Assembly (NCBI GenBank): GCA_946478675.1
Contig: CAMLEF010000058.1
Location: 1 to 17,015, forward strand
Length of the DNA: 17,015 nt
Origin: an uncultured Flavobacteriales bacterium
GTDB lineage: Bacteria > Bacteroidota > Bacteroidia > Palsa-965
Reading direction: 5' to 3'
Part shown: piece by piece, positions 5,457-12,081 of the stretch
Numbering within the stretch: the first letter of the stretch is position 1
Layout: every line of letters begins with the position of its first letter
The notes under the pieces: generated by a model
The model's input: only the letters and a program-made list of their open reading frames with translations
Told to the model about the DNA's origin: nothing
Databases searched by the model: none
Program-made: the position numbers and the translations under genes

Positions 5457-6662
5457 ATGCTCAGCGGCAAGAAAATAGTGCTCGGTGTCACCGGCGGAAT
5501 CGCGGCCTACAAAGCGGCGTTCCTCGTGCGCCTGCTTGTAAAAGCGGGTGCCGAAGTGCGCGTCGTGATGACGCCCGCCGCGCATGAATTCATCACGCCG
5601 CTCACGCTGGCCACGCTGTCGAAACACCCGGTCGTTACCGAATTCACCGAAGGCACGCAGGGCGAATGGAACAACCATGTCGGGCTCGGCCTGTGGGGCG
5701 ATCTTTTCGTGGTGGCGCCGGCGAGCGCGAATACGCTGGCGAAAATGGCGGAAGGCCGCAGCGACAACCTGCTGATGGCGGTGTACCTCTCAGCGCGCTG
5801 CCCCGTGGCGATTGCACCGGCAATGGACCTCGACATGTACGCGCATCCGCAGACGCAGGCGAATTTGCTTCGGTTGCAGCAGCAGGGCGTGCTCGTCATT
5901 CCCCCGGGAACGGGTGAGCTGGCGAGCGGGCTGAGCGGGGAAGGGCGCATGGCCGAGCCGGAAGAGATCGTGCAGTTCATCGAGGCAACGTTCGGGCTGC
6001 GGAAGCGTCTTCAGGGCAGGAAAATCCTTGTGACGGCAGGCCCTACATACGAAGCGATCGACCCGGTGCGCTTTATCGGCAATCATTCCACCGGGAAGAT
6101 GGGCTTTGCGCTGGCGGAAGCGCTGGCCGAGCGGGGAGCGGAAGTGTTCCTCGTGAGCGGGCCGGTACATTTGCAGGTGAAGCGCGGCAATATTCACCGC
6201 ACCGACGTCGTTTCTGCACAGGAGATGTACGAAGCCTGCCTGCAGCTGTTCCCGCAATGTGATGCCGCGATCCTTTCCGCAGCTGTAGCCGATTACCGCC
6301 CGAAAAATGCAGCGGGTTCCAAGATTAAAAAGGAAGCGGGCGGAATCAACGCTATTGAGCTCGTGGAAACGCAGGATGTGCTGGCTTCGCTTGGTAAAAT
6401 GAAAACGAAGGAGCAAGTATTGGCCGGTTTTGCACTGGAAACGGACAATGAAATGGCTCACGCGCAATCCAAGCTCGAGCGGAAGAACCTCGATTTTATC
6501 GTGATGAACTCGCTGCGGGAAAAAGGCGCGGGTTTTGCAACCGACACGAACAAGATTGCCATCCTGACACGCGCAGGGAAAACGATTAACTTTGAATTAA
6601 AGACCAAGCAGGCCGTGGCCGCCGATATCGCCGACCATCTTGCAACGTACCTGGAGCAATGA
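5457..6662 (+). CDS. coaBC: Bifunctional phosphopantothenoylcysteine decarboxylase/synthetase CoaBC (401 aa)
   Basis: CoaBC carries out two steps of coenzyme A synthesis: joining cysteine to 4'-phosphopantothenate (CoaB) and decarboxylating the product with FMN (CoaC). Residues about 1-180 are the CoaC flavoprotein: VTGGIAAYKA, active-site His74 in WNNHVG, PASANTLAKMAEGRSDNLL, PAMDLDMY, and the substrate flap GELASGLSGEGRM. Residues about 186-401 are CoaB: ILVTAGPTYEAIDPVRFIGNHSTGKMG, ILSAAVADYRPK, and the lysine patch SKIKK. Two positions differ from the E. coli enzyme: the PxMN asparagine is Asp124 and the flap cysteine is Ser157. I recall this as common in Bacteroidota but have not verified it. 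The stop overlaps the next start as ATGA, so the two genes are translationally coupled. Confidence 0.95.
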   Translation: MLSGKKIVLGVTGGIAAYKAAFLVRLLVKAGAEVRVVMTPAAHEFITPLTLATLSKHPVVTEFTEGTQGEWNNHVGLGLWGDLFVVAPASANTLAKMAEGRSDNLLMAVYLSARCPVAIAPAMDLDMYAHPQTQANLLRLQQQGVLVIPPGTGELASGLSGEGRMAEPEEIVQFIEATFGLRKRLQGRKILVTAGPTYEAIDPVRFIGNHSTGKMGFALAEALAERGAEVFLVSGPVHLQVKRGNIHRTDVVSAQEMYEACLQLFPQCDAAILSAAVADYRPKNAAGSKIKKEAGGINAIELVETQDVLASLGKMKTKEQVLAGFALETDNEMAHAQSKLERKNLDFIVMNSLREKGAGFATDTNKIAILTRAGKTINFELKTKQAVAADIADHLATYLEQ

Positions 6663-7570
6663 AACGATCAACCCTTTTCTTCTTCTTCTTCCTTTTTTCG
6701 ACTGCCGCGTTTCGCCTCGCTGCGCAGGAATTGAATTGCCAGATCCAGGTACTTTCCCCGCAGATCCAGGGAACGACCGAAAAGCGCATTTTCGAGACGC
6801 TGCAGAAATCCATCTTCGAGTTCATGAACAACACGAAATGGACGAACGATGTTTTTTCTCCGGAAGAGCGCATCAACTGCCAGCTCGTCCTGACCATCTC
6901 CGAAAAACTTTCTACCGACGAATACAAAGGCAGCCTGCAGATCGTGAGCACGCGCCCGGTTTTCAAATCGACGTACACCGCGACCACGCTCAACCACAAC
7001 GACCCGGACATCCAGTTCCGTTACGTAGAGTTCCAGCCGATGGAATTCTCGATCAACCAGCACCTGAGCAACCTCACTTCGCTGCTCGCGTATTATGCGT
7101 ACGTGATCCTCGCAACGGATTACGATTCTTTCTCGCTCAACGGCGGAACGCCTTACTGGCAGAAAGCGCAGACGATCGTGTCGAACGCGCAGAACGCCCC
7201 TGAAAAAGGCTGGAAATCGATGGACGGCACCAAGACGCGTTTCTGGGTGGTCGATAACGCGCTGCAGCCGATCTATGCGCCGGTGCGCGAAGCGATGTAC
7301 AAGTATCACCGCCTCGGTCTCGACATCATGTACCAGGACGTCGCCGGGGGCCGCGCGATTTGCCTGCAGGCATTGCAGGGACTGGAAAAAGTGCATGATC
7401 AGCGCCCGCTTTCGTTCCCGATGCAAATGTTCTTCAATGCCAAATCCGAAGAGATCGTCAAGCTCTTTTCCGGCGGACTGCCCGATGAAAAAAGCAAAGC
7501 GGTCACGTTGTTACAGAAGATCGACCCGGGAAACGGGATCAAGTACCAGCGGATCACGCAATCGCAGTAA
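6659..7570 (+). CDS. porD: DUF4835-family secreted protein, T9SS protein PorD type (303 aa)
   Basis: This protein belongs to the DUF4835 family, which in Bacteroidota usually lies directly after coaBC and which I recall as renamed PorD, an accessory protein of the type IX secretion system. It has an N-terminal signal peptide with a run of phenylalanines and likely cleavage after AAQ (about residue 23). The mature part starts ELNCQIQVLSPQIQGTTEKRIF, followed by the family blocks FMNNTKWTNDVFSPEERINCQLVLTI, ADYDSF-like ATDYDSFSLNGGTPYWQKAQ, and GWKSMDGTKTRFWVVDNAL. It is probably periplasmic or outer-membrane associated. It overlaps the end of coaBC by four bases (ATGA), and a strong terminator 20 bases after the stop closes the unit. 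The family call is firm; the PorD role comes from memory of family naming. Confidence 0.85.
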   Translation: MKRSTLFFFFFLFSTAAFRLAAQELNCQIQVLSPQIQGTTEKRIFETLQKSIFEFMNNTKWTNDVFSPEERINCQLVLTISEKLSTDEYKGSLQIVSTRPVFKSTYTATTLNHNDPDIQFRYVEFQPMEFSINQHLSNLTSLLAYYAYVILATDYDSFSLNGGTPYWQKAQTIVSNAQNAPEKGWKSMDGTKTRFWVVDNALQPIYAPVREAMYKYHRLGLDIMYQDVAGGRAICLQALQGLEKVHDQRPLSFPMQMFFNAKSEEIVKLFSGGLPDEKSKAVTLLQKIDPGNGIKYQRITQSQ

Positions 7571-7590
7571 CGACAACAATATTCAGAACG

Positions 7591-7616
7591 GGAGGGCAAT
7601 GGCTCTCCTTTTTTTT
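7591..7616 (+). terminator. Intrinsic terminator of the coaBC-porD unit
   Basis: GGAGGGC (7591-7597) and GCTCTCC (7602-7608) form a 7-bp stem with one G-U pair around AATG, followed by eight T. It sits 20 bases after the porD stop codon. Confidence 0.85.
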
Positions 7617-7713
7617 GCGCGATACTGTCGAGCCTCTTAACAGGAAAAATCCGCCTTTTGCAAACTGAATCCGCTCACTGACGAATCACATTTTCACCTG
7701 CTGGTTTTTGGTA

Positions 7714-7721
7714 TACTTTTG
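7714..7721 (+). promoter_or_regulatory. Exact -7 element TACTTTTG before the DUF6340-like gene
   Basis: TACTTTTG fits TAnnTTTG exactly and ends 35 bases before the ATG at 7757, giving a leader of about 30 bases, longer than at the other promoters here. It lies in the gap after the coaBC-porD terminator, so the next gene needs its own promoter. Confidence 0.5.
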
Positions 7722-7756
7722 GTTTCTCATTCCAAAGAACCAACCAACCCAGCCCT

Positions 7757-8836
7757 ATGCATCATCCCTTACGTTCCCGCATTTTCCCGTTTTTCCTTTT
7801 CGTCCTGTTCCTGTTTTCGGCCGTCGTTTTCGATAGCTGCAAAATGGCGCATACCAACCTGAACGTGCTGCAGCCCGCCGACATTATGCTGCCGGCGCAT
7901 TTCCAGAAATTCGTGCTCGCCGACCGTACGCGTCCTGCCAAAGGCAACGGTCAGCAGGCGCTCAACGTGCTCGAAGGCATCATTACCGGCGAAGGTGCGT
8001 TCCAGGACAAATGGGCCGCTGAAGATTGCGTTGAAGGTCTTCGTCAAAAACTCATGCAAACGCCGCGCTACAGCGTTACCGTTGCTGCCGTCGATACCGC
8101 GCTCAAAGGAACCGGCCGCCGCCAGACGATGCCGCCGCTCGATTGGGCGACGGTTGCGAAGATGGTCGGCAATGACACGACAACCGGCCTCATCGTGCTC
8201 GAGGCGTTCGATTCAAACACGAATCTCTTCAATGAAGTCGTGCAGACGACGCAGCGTGGCGCCAATGGTGAAAACATCCAGGTGCCCGAGTATCGCGCGC
8301 ATGGCCGCATCGACGTGTATTGCGTGTGGCGCATTTACGATCTGAAAACAAAAACGATCGTCGACCAGTTCACGCAGGAAAGCCAGCAGCAGTTCGACGG
8401 CGCCGGTCCTTCCCAGGCTGCTGCAGAAGCGAAACTTCCTTCGCGCCGCGACATGGTGAGCCGCGCCGGTGTGGCTGCAGGAATGCAGTACGGTCATCGT
8501 ATTTCGCCGCAGTGGGTGCTCGTGAGCCGCGACTATTACAAGAAAGGCAGTCCCACGCTGAAGGCAACTGCGAAGCTTGTGCGCTATAACAACTGGAAAC
8601 AAGCCACCGACAATTGGAACAAAGAAGCGACGTCTTCCGATCCGAAAGTGGCACGCCGCGCCAGCTATAACATGGCCCTCGCGGCAGAGCAGAACGGCCA
8701 GCTCGATCTTGCGCTGCAATGGGCCGAACGCGCGCAGCAGATGGGAGAGAAGAAAGCCGCCCGTTACATCCAGATCCTGCAGCAGCGCCAGTATGAGCAG
8801 CAGAAGCTCCAGGAACAGATGAAGGGGAAGAAATAA
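7757..8836 (+). CDS. DUF6340-like lipoprotein with TPR-like C terminus (359 aa)
   Basis: This is a predicted lipoprotein: a long hydrophobic signal (RIFPFFLFVLFLFSAVVF) ends in FDSC with acylated Cys28, a loose but common Bacteroidota lipobox. The mature start PADIMLPAHFQKFVLADRT followed by EGIITGEG resembles the DUF6340 family, whose function is unknown. Residues about 60-245 form the family core, with YRAHGRIDVYCVWRIYDLKTKTIVDQF as a clear beta-rich stretch. Residues about 275-345 hold alternating helices (RYNNWKQATDNWNKEA, ARRASYNMALAAEQNGQLDLALQWAERAQQMG) that look like two TPR units. The C terminus is a charged Q/K-rich coil. It is likely periplasm-facing on the outer or inner membrane. 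It has its own promoter and no obvious operon partner. Confidence 0.82.
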   Translation: MHHPLRSRIFPFFLFVLFLFSAVVFDSCKMAHTNLNVLQPADIMLPAHFQKFVLADRTRPAKGNGQQALNVLEGIITGEGAFQDKWAAEDCVEGLRQKLMQTPRYSVTVAAVDTALKGTGRRQTMPPLDWATVAKMVGNDTTTGLIVLEAFDSNTNLFNEVVQTTQRGANGENIQVPEYRAHGRIDVYCVWRIYDLKTKTIVDQFTQESQQQFDGAGPSQAAAEAKLPSRRDMVSRAGVAAGMQYGHRISPQWVLVSRDYYKKGSPTLKATAKLVRYNNWKQATDNWNKEATSSDPKVARRASYNMALAAEQNGQLDLALQWAERAQQMGEKKAARYIQILQQRQYEQQKLQEQMKGKK

Positions 8837-8844
8837 ACGGTTGG

Positions 8845-8921
8845 CCGGTCGGTCAGTCGGTCGGTCGGTCGGTTGTCGGTCTTCAGTCATTATTGCTATA
8901 GACTGACAACCGACAACTGAC
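8845..8921. repeat. GGTC/TCGG microsatellite with imperfect inverted copy
   Basis: After the lipoprotein gene a run of GGTC/AGTC tetranucleotides (8847-8880) leads into GTCGGTTGTCGGTCTTCAG (from 8868). This stretch is echoed in inverted form at 8901-8921, giving 21-base arms with three mismatches around a 12-base A/T-rich loop. The arrangement is a possible cruciform or transcript hairpin without a T-tract. It ends about 30 bases before the pyrD -7 element. Confidence 0.7.
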
Positions 8922-8951
8922 GACAACGCTCGGCAAGTGCGGCTGGAGTAG

Positions 8952-8959
8952 TACCTTTG
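8952..8959 (+). promoter_or_regulatory. Exact -7 element TACCTTTG before pyrD
   Basis: TACCTTTG matches TAnnTTTG exactly and ends 7 bases before the ATG at 8967, predicting a nearly leaderless mRNA. An identical element precedes the HMG-CoA-lyase-like gene at 11035. Confidence 0.6.
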
Positions 8960-8966
8960 CAACCGT

Positions 8967-10013
8967 ATGTACAAGCTGCTGCTGAAGCCCGTCTTCTTTC
9001 TCTTCGATCCGGAGAAAATCCATCATTTCGTTTTCGCTTCCATCAAATTTTTCTTTCGCATTCCGGGCGTTGCGGCGATTTCCCGCGCGATCTATTGCGT
9101 GAATGATCCGAAGCTCGAGCGCAAGCTGTTCGGGCTGACATTCCCGAACCCGGTGGGACTCGCAGCGGGTTTTGACAAAGACGCGAAGCTGTTCGACGAG
9201 CTCGGCGGGCTGGGTTTCGGTTTCGTGGAGATCGGGACGGTGACGCCGAGGCCGCAGCCGGGCAACGACAAGCCGCGCATGTTTCGTTTGAAGCAGGACG
9301 GCGCGCTGATCAACCGCATGGGCTTTAACAACGAAGGCGCTGCTGCTGCTGCGGAGCGTTTGCGCAGGCGAAAAACGAAATCCGAAAGCTATCGGACCGT
9401 CATCGGCGGCAACATCGGGAAAAACAAAGTGACGCCGAATGAGCAGGCGGGAGACGACTACGAGAAATGTTTCGAAACGCTTTACCCTGTCGTCGATTAT
9501 TTCGTCGTGAACGTGAGCTCGCCGAATACGCCGAACCTGCGCGATTTGCAGGAGAAAGGGCCGCTCACGGAATTGCTGCTGCGCCTGAAAAAGCTGAACG
9601 CTGCAAAACCGAAAGCGAAACCGATCCTGCTGAAGATCGCGCCGGATTTGACGAACACGCAGCTCGACGATATCATCGACATTGTGAAAACGACGGGCAT
9701 CGACGGCGTGGTAGCGACGAACACAACGATCTCGCGCGAGCAATTGTCGACACCGAAATCGCGGCTGGAAGAAATCGGCGCGGGCGGCGTGAGCGGAAAG
9801 CCGCTGACGAAACGCGCGACGGAAGTGATCCGATATCTCTCGGAGAAATCAGGAAAAGCGTTTCCGATTATTGGCGTGGGCGGCATTCATTCGGCGGAAG
9901 ACGCGATTGAAAAACTGAATGCGGGCGCGAGCCTGGTGCAGCTGTATACGGGCTTCATTTACGAAGGACCGGCGCTGGCGAAGAAGATTAATAAAGCGCT
10001 GCTGAAGAAGTAA
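8967..10013 (+). CDS. pyrD: Dihydroorotate dehydrogenase, class 2, quinone-dependent (348 aa)
   Basis: PyrD oxidises dihydroorotate to orotate in pyrimidine synthesis, passing electrons to membrane quinone through FMN. The class 2 type is shown by the N-terminal amphipathic extension ([21 protein letters not shown]) that makes the membrane and quinone site, and by a serine base rather than cysteine: [12 protein letters not shown] with Ser185 and Asn182/Asn187. Other landmarks are [13 protein letters not shown] (FMN site), [38 protein letters not shown] (Lys223), ATNTT (Asn252), GGVSGKPL and IGVGGI. Length is normal. It is alone between its own -7 element and a strong bidirectional terminator, so it appears monocistronic, which is unlike an operon with other pyr genes. 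Confidence 0.97.
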   Translation: MYKLLLKPVFFLFDPEKIHHFVFASIKFFFRIPGVAAISRAIYCVNDPKLERKLFGLTFPNPVGLAAGFDKDAKLFDELGGLGFGFVEIGTVTPRPQPGNDKPRMFRLKQDGALINRMGFNNEGAAAAAERLRRRKTKSESYRTVIGGNIGKNKVTPNEQAGDDYEKCFETLYPVVDYFVVNVSSPNTPNLRDLQEKGPLTELLLRLKKLNAAKPKAKPILLKIAPDLTNTQLDDIIDIVKTTGIDGVVATNTTISREQLSTPKSRLEEIGAGGVSGKPLTKRATEVIRYLSEKSGKAFPIIGVGGIHSAEDAIEKLNAGASLVQLYTGFIYEGPALAKKINKALLKK

Positions 10014-10054
10014 TCGACGCGAAATAAATTAGTAGTTCGAAAAAGAAAAAAAAG

Positions 10055-10105
10055 AAAAAAGTAAACCTCGAAGGTTTCCAAAACCTTCGAGGTTTACTTT
10101 TTTTT
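10055..10105. terminator. Strong bidirectional intrinsic terminator
   Basis: GTAAACCTCGAAGGTTT (10061-10077) pairs perfectly with 10081-10097, a 17-bp stem with a 3-base loop. The flanking A-run on the left and T-run on the right extend it by at least six more pairs. It can stop pyrD transcripts on the plus strand and anything still reading from the minus-strand osmC side. The core GGTTT-AAACC recalls the hairpin at 3332-3368. Confidence 0.85.
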
Positions 10106-10135
10106 CGCGTTCTATTTTCTTTTTTTTTCTTCTTC

Positions 10136-10299
10136 GTAGAAATTGCGGAATGATACTCAATAGCCGTGATGGCAGCGGAAAGCCCGCAGGGTGAAGCGAA
10201 CAAAGCAGATGCGGAGCAGGCGCTTTGTTCTGCTGCACCCGAGGACTTGCAGCGAACAGCGCGACTACGCATTCTGGAAACGTCTGCAGTATCAGCTTC
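10136..10299. other. Non-coding spacer with a 9-bp hairpin
   Basis: Between two terminators lies about 160 bases with no convincing gene. GAACAAAGC (10198-10206) pairs perfectly with GCTTTGTTC (10222-10230). Around it are GCAGCGGAAAGCCCGCAGG and further GCAG/CTGC stretches that could extend the structure. Being shut off by terminators on both sides, it would only be transcribed from a promoter of its own, and I see none. A decayed or dispersed repeat is possible. Confidence 0.4.
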
Positions 10300-10335
10300 A
10301 AAAAAAATCCCCGAAGATTTTACAGCCTCCGGGGA
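10299..10335 (-). terminator. Intrinsic terminator of the osmC-type gene
   Basis: On the minus strand TCCCCGG...TTCGGGGA (10308-10313 with 10330-10335) forms a GC-rich stem, followed by a run of eight T (plus-strand A-run at 10300-10307). It lies 26 bases after the stop of the minus-strand OsmC gene. Confidence 0.75.
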
Positions 10336-10360
10336 ATTCTCAATCTTCAATTTTAAATCG

Positions 10361-10771
10361 TTACACGAGCGAAGCTTCCAGCGTGATTTCCATGTTCAGC
10401 GATTTGGAAACCGGGCAATTCGCTTTGGCATCTTCGGCGCATTCCTTGAATTTTTCGGGCGTGATGCCGGGCACTTTCGCTTTGCAGACGAGGTGCGAGA
10501 ATTCGATGGTGCCGTTGGCGAGCTGGTTTTCGCATTTCGTTTCGATCGACTCGGGCGTGAATCCTGCGGCGCCGAGAACGAACGCGAGCTTCATGGAAAA
10601 ACAGCCGGCATGCGCTGCTGCGATGAGTTCTTCCGGGTTGGTGCCTGCGCCGTTTTCGAAGCGCGAGCTGTACGAGTATTGCGTCTGCGACAGGATGCCG
10701 CTTTGTGTGGAGAGCGTTCCTTTTCCTTCTTTGCCGGAGCCGTTCCAGACGGCAGTTGCGTTTCTTTTCAT
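10361..10771 (-). CDS. OsmC/Ohr-family peroxiredoxin (136 aa)
   Basis: This is a thiol peroxidase of the OsmC family, which reduces organic hydroperoxides. The fold's two redox cysteines are present: Cys57 in AAAHAGCFSMKL and Cys119 in KANCPVSKSL. Also present are the catalytic arginine at the SSRFENGAGTNPEELIAAAHA block (Arg37) and its partner glutamates. Length and the opening MKRNATAVWNGSGKEGKGTLST are those of the OsmC rather than the Ohr branch, as is the CPVSKSL ending context. Two more cysteines (80 and 96) are non-conserved extras. The gene is alone on the minus strand with its own terminator. No clear -7 element is seen upstream, though a weak TAACTTCA lies about 45 bases before the start. 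Confidence 0.93.
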   Translation of the reverse strand: MKRNATAVWNGSGKEGKGTLSTQSGILSQTQYSYSSRFENGAGTNPEELIAAAHAGCFSMKLAFVLGAAGFTPESIETKCENQLANGTIEFSHLVCKAKVPGITPEKFKECAEDAKANCPVSKSLNMEITLEASLV

Positions 10772-10845
10772 AGTCTTTGTTTTTAGAGCGGATGTGTGTT
10801 GTGAATGAGAAGTGAAGTTAGTACTAAATGAGAAAAGGTTGATTG

Positions 10846-11032
10846 GGTTGGTAAGGTTGGTTAAGTTGGTAAGGTTAGTTATGACTGTTCGGGCGGAGAC
10901 GAGAACTTGTCATTCGAATGCAACAGGTTCCCGACTCCGCCCGAACAAGCGGGAAAAGCAAACGTTTTTTTGTGATGGTGACGATCTAACTTATCCAACC
11001 CACCCCAACCAACTTAACCAACCTCACCAACT
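10846..11032. repeat. Nested inverted repeat: microsatellite-like outer arms around a long hairpin
   Basis: The outer arms are a GGTTGGTTAAGTTGG-type run at 10846-10869 and its complement at 11009-11032, matching at about 22 of 24 bases. Between them is a 62-base near-perfect hairpin (10886-10947). The outer right arm ends three bases before the -7 element of the next gene. No open frame or transposase is inside, so it looks like a small non-autonomous or REP-like element, or a large cruciform-forming spacer. Confidence 0.7.
10886..10947. repeat. 62-base hairpin inside the nested repeat
   Basis: TGTTCGGGCGGAG (10886-10898) pairs perfectly with CTCCGCCCGAACA (10935-10947). The interior continues the pairing (GAGAACTTGT against ACAGGTTCCC, with few mismatches) up to a loop that is itself the palindrome CATTCGAATG (10911-10920). 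No T-tract follows directly, so it is not a standard terminator. Confidence 0.75.
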
Positions 11033-11034
11033 CT

Positions 11035-11042
11035 TACCTTTG
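11035..11042 (+). promoter_or_regulatory. Exact -7 element TACCTTTG before the HMG-CoA-lyase-like gene
   Basis: TACCTTTG matches TAnnTTTG exactly and ends four bases before the ATG at 11047, so the mRNA would be essentially leaderless. It directly abuts the right arm of the nested inverted repeat. Confidence 0.6.
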
Positions 11043-11046
11043 CTCC

Positions 11047-11907
11047 ATGAACGAACTCCGGCTGGTCGAATGTCCGCGTGATGCGATGCAGGGCATTCAT
11101 ACGTTTATCGAAACGGAAAAGAAAACGGCTTACATCAATTCGCTTTTGAAATGCGGGTTCGATACGATCGACTTCGGCAGCTTCGTTTCGCCGAAAGCGA
11201 TCCCGCAGTTGCGCGATACGGCGGAAGTGCTTTCGAAGTTGGAGCTTTCTTCTTCGAAGAGCAAATTGCTGGCGATCATCGCGAACGTGCGCGGGGCGGA
11301 AGACGCGGTGAAGTTCGACGAGATCACGTATCTCGGTTACCCGTTCTCGATTTCGGAAACGTTCCAGAAGCGCAATACGAATGCGACGATCGCCGAATCG
11401 CTGGTGCGGGTGGAGGAGATCCAGAAGCTTTGCCTGCAGCACAACAAGCAGCTCGTCGTTTACATTTCGATGGCGTTCGGCAATCCGTACGGCGATGCGT
11501 GGAATGCGGACGTGGCGATCCAGTGGACGAAACGTCTTTCGGAAATGGGCATCCGCATCATCGCGCTGGCGGATACGATCGGCGTCTCCAACCCGGAAAA
11601 CATCGGTTATCTTTTTTCCAATCTCATCCCGGAATTTCCGGACGTAACGATCGGCGCGCATTTACACACGACGCCCGATACGTGGGAAGAAAAAATGGAA
11701 GCGGCCTGGAACGCGGGCTGCAGGCGTTTCGATCACGCGGTGAAAGGTCTGGGCGGTTGCCCGATGGCGGCGGATCAGCTCACGGGAAATATGCCGGCGG
11801 AACGCGTGCTGGAATTTTTCGCGAAGAAAAATATTCCGACGGGCATCGACATGAAAGCGTTTAACGATTCGATGCTGCTCGCGGGATCAACGTTTCCATT
11901 AGAATAG
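11047..11907 (+). CDS. Hydroxymethylglutaryl-CoA lyase-like protein (286 aa)
   Basis: This is an HMGL-like TIM-barrel lyase. The best match is HMG-CoA lyase, which splits HMG-CoA to acetoacetate and acetyl-CoA in leucine breakdown. Visible landmarks are ECPRDAMQG with the catalytic Arg11-Asp12, FVSPKAIPQLRD, the SETFQKRN strand, YISMAFGNPYGD, LADTIG, metal ligands His205 and His207 in GAHLHTT, and the glycine-rich loop GLGGCPM with Cys238. Asn248 in LTGN is the likely last metal ligand. The first motif departs from the usual E.GPRDGLQ (C for G and AM for GL), so a related lyase is possible. The start at 11047 fits the -7 element 4 bases upstream. It appears monocistronic; a spacer of tandem repeats follows the stop at once. 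Confidence 0.85.
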   Translation: MNELRLVECPRDAMQGIHTFIETEKKTAYINSLLKCGFDTIDFGSFVSPKAIPQLRDTAEVLSKLELSSSKSKLLAIIANVRGAEDAVKFDEITYLGYPFSISETFQKRNTNATIAESLVRVEEIQKLCLQHNKQLVVYISMAFGNPYGDAWNADVAIQWTKRLSEMGIRIIALADTIGVSNPENIGYLFSNLIPEFPDVTIGAHLHTTPDTWEEKMEAAWNAGCRRFDHAVKGLGGCPMAADQLTGNMPAERVLEFFAKKNIPTGIDMKAFNDSMLLAGSTFPLE

Positions 11908-12015
11908 CCGCAGATTGCGCAGATGCGCGCAGATTTTTAGCCACGAATTACGCGGATTCTTTTGCCGCAGATTGCGCAGATACGCGCAGATTTTTAGCCA
12001 CGAATTGCGCGGATT
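11908..12015. repeat. Two tandem copies of a 51-base repeat at a 57-base pitch
   Basis: The unit begins CCGCAGATTGCGCAGAT and contains TTTTTAGCCACGAATT. It occurs at 11908-11958 and 11965-12015 with only two base differences. It starts on the base after the stop codon of the HMG-CoA-lyase-like gene. The unit is built from smaller GCGCAGAT and CGCGGATT words. I recall similar low-complexity spacers from other Bacteroidota. No coding or CRISPR structure is seen. Confidence 0.85.
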
Positions 12016-12027
12016 ACACGGATTTTT

Positions 12028-12059
12028 CTCTGCGTCTCAGCGTTCTCTGCGTCTCAGCG
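12028..12059. repeat. Direct repeat CTCTGCGTCTCAGCG (two copies)
   Basis: The 15-base word CTCTGCGTCTCAGCG occurs exactly at 12028-12042 and 12045-12059, continuing the repetitive spacer between the two convergent genes up to the porP-like stop at 12082. No clear terminator hairpin is seen here. Confidence 0.8.
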
Positions 12060-12081
12060 GCCTTTTTTAATTTTCTCTTTC

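Noticed and set aside
10166..10808. Two overlapping plus-strand frames of about 205 residues opposite the OsmC gene
   Set aside because: The minus-strand frame is an unmistakable OsmC protein. The plus-strand frames cross its terminator and have no homologous features.
10886..10947. Intrinsic terminator
   Set aside because: The hairpin is long and strong but no T-tract follows directly on either strand; the T-run at 10964-10971 is too far away.
11908..12015. CRISPR array
   Set aside because: Only two copies, a 51-base unit with a six-base gap and no unique spacer of normal length; no cas genes are present.
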